From contig NC_039358.1 of the NCBI RefSeq assembly GCF_003573695.1, positions 96,658,117 to 96,722,116 of the forward strand: a DNA stretch of 64,000 bases. Reading direction: 5' to 3'. Under the pieces are notes generated by a model. The model was not told the DNA's origin. It saw only the letters and a program-made list of their open reading frames with translations, and made no database searches. This document shows positions 58,662 to 64,000 of the stretch, piece after piece; position 1 is the stretch's first letter; every line of letters starts with the position of its first letter. A program made the position numbers and the translations under genes. This stretch comes from Papaver somniferum (Eukaryota; Streptophyta; Magnoliopsida; Ranunculales; Papaveraceae).

Positions 58662-60542
58662 TCAATTGGGCTTCATATGAGTGTCTCGGCAAACAGATTC
58701 ATCCGAAAAACGGGTCTCTAACATATGGATTTTCTCCTGCACAGTATCAGGCGGATCAGGTTGTGGAGTCTGAATAGACTCAAGCGATACCTCAGATGCA
58801 CTAGGCTTGAGTCCCAAGTTAGGGACTTCTACTGGGGATAATTGACAATCTCTACCCCCAAATTTAGGGTAATCACTATTCTCCGTAAGACCTTTAACTA
58901 TGGCTTGAATTTCCGGATCCGGAGAGTATTTAAAATACTCTAGAGCTTCTTCTAGTTCACTACCCCCAAACTTAGAGTTTTGGGTGTCTCTAGATAAACT
59001 AGTCACAATATTCCTAATTTCTAGACCATCCGGTTCCTGAAAAAGGTCAATTGATTTCTCTGAGTTATAATCAGGTGGTTCATCCTCTACTTGCTTCATA
59101 GCTGCTATGGTCCACTCTAAAACTTCCTTATTTTCTTGAAGCATGGTCTCTGGCTTATTCTCCTGATCACTATCCAAATCGGAAGTTATAGGCAAAATCT
59201 CAGATGGGCCTACAAATGCATAATTGGGGTCCAACTTAGGAGGATCTTTAGGCTCTTCTAAATAAGGGCTTAAGGTAGATTCGGTAGCTAGTAATGGTTC
59301 AAACCTATATTTCCATCTATCGGTATCTAACATAGGAATAGAATCCAACAGAGCATTTACTTGTTCAATGTTGCTATAATCGTCGAAATCCATGCTAAAA
59401 CGGGCTAGACAACTCTCTAATGGATCTTCCGATTCGGTGTTTGGTACAGACTTCGGAACTAAGGTTCCTATCATGTTGACCTCTTTAATGCACGTGTCAT
59501 CTAGCTCAGAATGTAGCTTATTGACATTAAAAATATTCAACTCAATAGTCATATTACCAAAAGATAGATTCATAATACCATTTCGACAGTTTATGATCGC
59601 ATTAGATGTGGCTAAAAACGGGCGACTTAAAATCACTGGTATTTGGTTCTCTGGGTCTGGGACAGGTTGGGTATCTAGGATAATAAAATCCACTGGATAA
59701 ATAAACTTGTCAACCTCTATGAGAACATCCTCGATGACACCACGAGGAATTTTAATGGACCTATCAGCTAACTGAAGTGTTATCTGGGTAGGTTTCATCT
59801 CACCAAGTCCTAGCTTAAGGTACACATGGTATGGCATTAAGTTCACACTGGCTCCTAAGTCAAGCAACGCTTTCTCAACACGGTATTTACCTATTGTGCA
59901 AGAAATGGTCGGGGACCCTGGGTCTTTATACTTAGGAGTAATGGTATTCTGAATAATAGAACTCACATGACTAACTATGAAGGCTTTCCTCTGGACACTG
60001 AGCTTACGCTTTCGCGTACACAAGTCCTTAAGGAACTTGGCATAAGAGGGAATCTGCCTAATTGCATCTAATAATGGAAGGTTGATATTAACCTGCTTAA
60101 AAACCTCCAATATATCATTAAAGTTGGACTCCCTATTAGTCGGAACTAGCAGCTGGGGAAACGGGGCTCTGGGAACAAAGCCGGGCTTAACAGGACCCTC
60201 ATTGGTCTCTTTGGAGACTCTATCAGTCTCCTCATTTTCTGGCTCAGCAGGGTGAACTACATCATGTTCACTATCAGGCATGGCAACCTTGTTGTCAACT
60301 TTATTTCCACTCCTAAGGGTTGTGACAGCATTCACATGATTGTACGATTTCTCTCCTTTGGGGTTAGGATCAGTATTACTAGGGAACCTTCCATTTTCTC
60401 TCTCACTTATAAACTTAGCTATTTGTCCTACTTGAAGTTCTAACTTGGCAAGACTCTGGGAATTATTCTTCAATTCTTGCCTAGTTTCTTGTTGAAAGCT
60501 CATGTGGTTCTTTGTTAGCATTTCATGGTTATTTGCTAACAT
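58662..60542 (-). CDS. Gypsy-like protease and C-terminal tail of gag-pro
   Basis: An open frame of 626 codons that, through the C7 run at 60637-60631, continues the gag frame. After a spacer it has the retropepsin core VEKALLDLGASVNLMPYHVY, where the active-site triad D-T/S-G reads D-L-G, then ADRSIKIPRGVIEDVLIEVD and PVILSRPFLATSNAIINCRN, the arrangement typical of Tat/Athila proteases. The change to Leu at the second position is unusual and may reduce activity. The last ~200 residues are acidic with KFGG, LEE-LEYFK and IHMLET blocks, shared with the ORF at 8234-9913. It ends RDTHMKPN and stops, with no reverse transcriptase following. The ATG at 60542 is internal and unlikely to be the natural start. 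Confidence 0.8.
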   Translation of the reverse strand: MLANNHEMLTKNHMSFQQETRQELKNNSQSLAKLELQVGQIAKFISERENGRFPSNTDPNPKGEKSYNHVNAVTTLRSGNKVDNKVAMPDSEHDVVHPAEPENEETDRVSKETNEGPVKPGFVPRAPFPQLLVPTNRESNFNDILEVFKQVNINLPLLDAIRQIPSYAKFLKDLCTRKRKLSVQRKAFIVSHVSSIIQNTITPKYKDPGSPTISCTIGKYRVEKALLDLGASVNLMPYHVYLKLGLGEMKPTQITLQLADRSIKIPRGVIEDVLIEVDKFIYPVDFIILDTQPVPDPENQIPVILSRPFLATSNAIINCRNGIMNLSFGNMTIELNIFNVNKLHSELDDTCIKEVNMIGTLVPKSVPNTESEDPLESCLARFSMDFDDYSNIEQVNALLDSIPMLDTDRWKYRFEPLLATESTLSPYLEEPKDPPKLDPNYAFVGPSEILPITSDLDSDQENKPETMLQENKEVLEWTIAAMKQVEDEPPDYNSEKSIDLFQEPDGLEIRNIVTSLSRDTQNSKFGGSELEEALEYFKYSPDPEIQAIVKGLTENSDYPKFGGRDCQLSPVEVPNLGLKPSASEVSLESIQTPQPDPPDTVQEKIHMLETRFSDESVCRDTHMKPN

Positions 60543-60556
60543 AGTGAGAGTATCCT

Positions 60557-61830
60557 CTAAGGTAGAGATCTTTTTCTCGGAAGTGTTCTGAAACTGGGTT
60601 TGACCTGAAGAGTTCTTAAAACCAAAACCTGGGGGGGCTGAGAATTGCTAGACTGGCCTTGACTCTTGCCCTTAGACCAAGAGAAATTAGGATGGTTTCT
60701 CCAACCAGGGTTGTAGGTTTCTGAGTATGGGTCAAACTTCTGACGGTTCTCAAACCTAGCATTGTTATAGACAGCATGGGCTTGCTCTTCACTAACCGGA
60801 CCTTCCCAAAATGAATTATCGGGTTCTATTCCACAACTAGAGACTTGAGAGGCTCTATTAGGTTCAACAAGGGACCTATTTTTAGACTGCCCCATTTCCA
60901 AAGCTTCTAACCTTCTAGATAAAGCAGCAAACTTAGCATCTGACGTAAAAATCGTATCTACCATATTGGTGCTACTTCTATTGACCAAGAGTCTTTTAGG
61001 GGGTTCAACACAAGATTCCGACTGTTGGTATTTTTCAGCGATAGCTCCTAAGAAGGTAAAAGCATCATCAGCATTTTTACTAGTGAACTCACCAGCGCAC
61101 ATAGACTCAACCATGGCTTTGGTCGAATAGTCTAAACCATCATAAATAATCTGTACGAGTTTCATATTATCAAATCCATGGTGAGGACACTGAGATAGGA
61201 GATCATTGAATCGCTCTAAAAACCTATAAAGAGACTCTCCCTCTTGTTGCACACTAGCACTAATTTTCTGCCTAACAGCTGCATTTTTATGCTTAGGGTA
61301 GAATTTCATATAGAAGGCAGCGATAAGTTCCTGCCATGTTTCTATGGATTCAGACGGTAGGTTGTTCAGCCAGGTCTTGGCTTTGTCTCTCAAAGAAAAG
61401 GGAAACATCTTAAGTTTCAAGACTTCATCGGTAAGGTCCTTTATCCTAATTGTCCCACAGATTTCCTCAAAGTCCCTAATATGAAAATAAGGGTTCTCAT
61501 CATCTTTTCCTAAGAATATAGGAATCATTTGAAGAATACTAGGTTTTATCTCGAAATTAGCCGTAGTGGCTGGCAATTTAATGCATGAAGCTCGGTTGGT
61601 CCTAGTTGGGAACATGTAATCTTTCAAAGTTGCCATCGTTGGAACAACTGGAGTACTAGGGGTACTTTTGTCACTCAGAGATAAATTCTCAAAACTGAAG
61701 TTTCCAAAAACAGGGCTCTCCAAAGAAGAGTCTTCGAGCTCCCTGCTTAAATCAGAGAACTACTAGGTTTTTCGCTAATCAATCGACCTAGAGTATCTCT
61801 TTTCCAAGCCCTATTAACAAAATCGGGCAT
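60557..61830 (-). CDS. Gypsy-like gag
   Basis: ATG 61830 opens MPDFVNRAWKRDTLGRLISE. A one-base shift near 61757 leads into the frame 61723-60557. This has IPIFLGKDDENPYFHIRDFE, LKMFPFSLRDKAKTWLNNLP, TWQELIAAFYMKFYPKHKNA and GESLYRFLERFNDLLSQCPH, the Retrotrans_gag domain of Ty3/gypsy capsid proteins. No CCHC knuckle is visible, which is common in Tat/Athila gags. At 60637-60631 a run of seven C (minus strand) separates the gag and protease frames. The frameshift near the start suggests this copy is damaged. Confidence 0.85.
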
Positions 61831-62957
61831 ACACTAAAAATAAATAAAAACCTAACAAGGAAGGTTCTAGCAATCACACAGCAGGCTGACTCGACTTTAC
61901 CACAGCAAACCTAAAGATTTCTAGCAAACAACAAGCATGATGGCTCTACTTAGATTGTTTCTAGACCAGCTTCTAATCCTTCGAAAGGGAATTCGTTACA
62001 ATTTAAGCAGACCCCTCTGGAATCAATCCGAGTTAAAGCAAGTTGAATCGAGGCGAGGGAAGCTCAGTGGAGCTTTGATACCCAAAACCTCACCGATCCA
62101 ATGCGGCGCAGTCACGCATTCAACTCGCTGAAACCGTCAAGAACTTCGAGGTGTGCTTAAAAGAGTAACCAATATTTTTCGAATGATTGTCCTGTTAAGC
62201 TCGATACCCTATAGGTCTCTTTCTAGTCCAAATTTTAGGCTTAGGTTCGCTTTAGGTTTCGTTTTCCTAAGGCGGGCAAGAAGGGAGCGATGGTGAAATC
62301 CGAACCCTTATCTTATATGGTCCAGTCCTTGCCCTTTACTAGGAATTTAAAAACAGTCCATATTCAAGTCCTCAGCATATATTCACCTTAAGGAGTCCAG
62401 TAACCCGCTTGCAGGAGATTCGCGGGTGTTTAGAATTTTACCTCCCGTACCTAACGGGCGAAGAACCGCTGAAGTCGACTCGGGCCACGACTCCTATGTC
62501 GTGTGCGAACCCGAGGGGCCGAGGTGATATTGTAATCACCGTCCTTCCCTGCAAACAGTTTGTATTTAAGGATACCCTTCCGTAGGGTTTAAAAATAAAA
62601 ATGTCCCAAAATTAATGTCCCAAGTCCATAAAAAAAAATACAAAAGAAAAGAAAGTCTAAAAAAATAAAAATTACAAAAATAAAAATGTCTCTCTTTTTT
62701 TTTTCTCTCTTTTTATCAAAAAAATAAATAAAATTCTTCTTTTTTTTTTGCTCCTTTTGCTTTGCCTTTTACTCCAAGTCTTTAAATGTCCACCAAAAAC
62801 TTTGGAAAAAAATTTCTTTCGCTCCAACTTCAAGAATATGAAAAAAAAAAAAAAAAAAAAAAAAAAAACAGAAACGTAAAGAAGAACAAATAAATAAATA
62901 AAAAAATCTAAAAAAATGCTAACTAAACACAGGTCCGCGTCGGCGGCGCCAAAAATT
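61831..62957 (-). other. Leader and primer site of the gag-protease element
   Basis: Primer site TGGCGCCGCCGACGCGGA (62951-62934, minus), then a leader with long A/T tracts (62680-62870), followed by ~700 bp homologous to 7500-8230 of the other gypsy-like element. No ORF is supported. Confidence 0.65.
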
Positions 62958-64000
62958 TGATGGATTTTCAAATGATGTTGTAGTTGTGGTAAAAACTGGG
63001 TTGTTTTCAGACTTGTGAAGAAAACAATTTTTAGATTTAAATTAAACAAGAAAATAAAAAGAGTTGTTCAAAGTTACAGAGAAAAAAACACCAAGACTTG
63101 GATTCCACCATTGACCCATTATTTGATAAATTCTAATAATTAATATTCATGCAATTTTTCTTTTAGAGTGATTCTAATTTTATGCCTTTTGTAGATTTTT
63201 GAAGTAATAAATGTAAACACCAAGCATGAAACATAAAAATTCTTAAACTAAGCATGCTCCATCAAAACGAATCACAATTATTCAATAAAAATCAATTATC
63301 CAATATAAATTCCATGCAAATAATCATGTAAAAATATTGCAAATAAATATTAAAATTAGAATTATACCAATTAATGTGGAACAATGGCTTCCTCCGTCGC
63401 CTTGGCTAATGGGTTTAGCTCCTCATCCCGAAAACACACTCACAAGATGTATTCATGGCTAAATAAGTGTTTTTATTGATGAAAATAATTGATAATTGAA
63501 ATTAGCAACGCTGCAGAAGTGTTACAGCGTCACTGTTACAAAGGGGTAAGTGTTTTTGAGACTGATGTAAACGATAAGCCCTTTCTGCTGTATAAGAACG
63601 ATACTTGTTCTGCTTTTAAGACTGTCGAAGAACGACGGACTCTGCGAGTCTGTTCTTCGTCTTCTTCTTCCTCCTCGAGCAGCAGCAGCAGGAGCAACAA
63701 TACCTCCTGTAACTTCTTCTTCTCGTCTCTAAACTCCTCCTAACTCTCTCCTAAAACTTTCTAACCCTTCTTATAACTCGACCCAACCTTTTTATAACTC
63801 AACAGGGTCATCAAATCCCGATAAAATCTCCTCTTTTTCTTCTCTGAGGTTGAAACGATAATCAGTTCTGTTTTCTTTTTTTCACGTGTTGTTAGCTATA
63901 TAATAGCTACCAAACTCTTCCCTAGACTTGAATAGGACCATGTACATGTTAATCCAGCGTCAAAGTCCTCCAGAAATCTCTCAAAAATCTTCTAAACTCG
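62958..64000 (-). repeat. 5' LTR of the gag-protease element, truncated by the window
   Basis: 1043 bp nearly identical to 55577-56620. The remaining ~590 bp and the outer target duplicate lie beyond the window. Confidence 0.9.

Larger units (their letters stand above)
55577..64000 (-). mobile_element. Gag-protease-only gypsy-like element, runs off the window
   Basis: The 3' LTR is 55577-57208 and the 5' LTR starts at 62958 and continues past 64000. The primer site is at 62951-62934 and the polypurine tract (minus AAGTTTGGGGGTATT) is at 57223-57209. It encodes gag and an aspartic protease but no reverse transcriptase or integrase. By eye the ~1040 bp of LTR pair visible differ at about 11 sites, so it is young. 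The target duplicate on the left is CTGGT (55572-55576), and its partner lies outside the window. Confidence 0.88.

Noticed and set aside
59392..59700. 102-codon plus-strand ORF
   Set aside because: Antisense shadow of the protease reading frame.
1..64000. A new defence or secondary-metabolism gene cluster
   Set aside because: Apart from the PSY-like gene, all coding evidence belongs to transposable elements or transposon-associated families. No enzyme, resistance or regulatory gene set is present.

Overview
The window looks like plant nuclear DNA, probably from a eudicot with a large, repeat-rich genome. It is AT-rich and made mostly of nested plant retrotransposons: SIRE-like Ty1/copia elements with ~2.5 kb LTRs and an initiator-Met-tRNA primer site, Tat/Athila-like Ty3/gypsy elements, a short-LTR copia, an L1-type LINE and several DNA elements. 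No bacterial, organellar or viral gene organisation is visible. The species cannot be named from the sequence.

Layout. (1) 151-18510, minus strand: a broken plant-mobile-domain (PMD) gene. It is split by a 15.6 kb SIRE-like element (2434-18055) that lacks pol but keeps an unusual first ORF and an envelope-like ORF. That element is itself interrupted by an intact, 5-bp-TSD-flanked gypsy-like element (5668-12718) with one long ORF of unknown function. (2) 18511-22538: low-information DNA and a probable old LTR carrying about four diverged ~222-bp tandem units and a TATA box. (3) 22539-24347: the only clearly intact host gene, a three-exon, 99-residue secreted precursor of the PSY (sulfated-tyrosine peptide) family. 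A MITE and a SINE-like element lie in its upstream region, and a 69-bp tRNA-like retro-insert sits in intron 2. (4) 25201-42160: an old Tat-like element whose LTR hosts a decayed copia (27430-34001, itself holding a 1.8 kb solo LTR) and a decayed L1 LINE (34963-41546, itself holding a 961-bp TIR element). (5) 42696-52640: the 5' half of another SIRE-like element whose LTR contains a CACTA-like element and a same-family solo LTR. (6) 53499-55576: a coiled-coil, intron-containing pseudogene of transposon-associated type, cut at its 3' end by a minus-strand gag-protease-only gypsy element (55577-64000, running off the window).

The two gypsy-like elements at 5668-12718 and 55577-64000 share LTR ends, primer site, leader, 3' untranslated region and the tail of their protein. 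They differ completely in the main coding part: gag-protease in one, an uncharacterised tyrosine/acid-rich protein in the other. Neither has reverse transcriptase or integrase, so both must depend on a partner. LTR-pair divergence fits the nesting order: the inner elements have nearly identical LTRs, the outer SIRE-like element clearly more diverged ones.

Most coding regions here are pseudogenes. Apart from the PSY gene and possibly the ORFs of the young gypsy-like elements, I see no convincing functional protein-coding gene. All boundaries and homologies were read by eye and no alignment was run.
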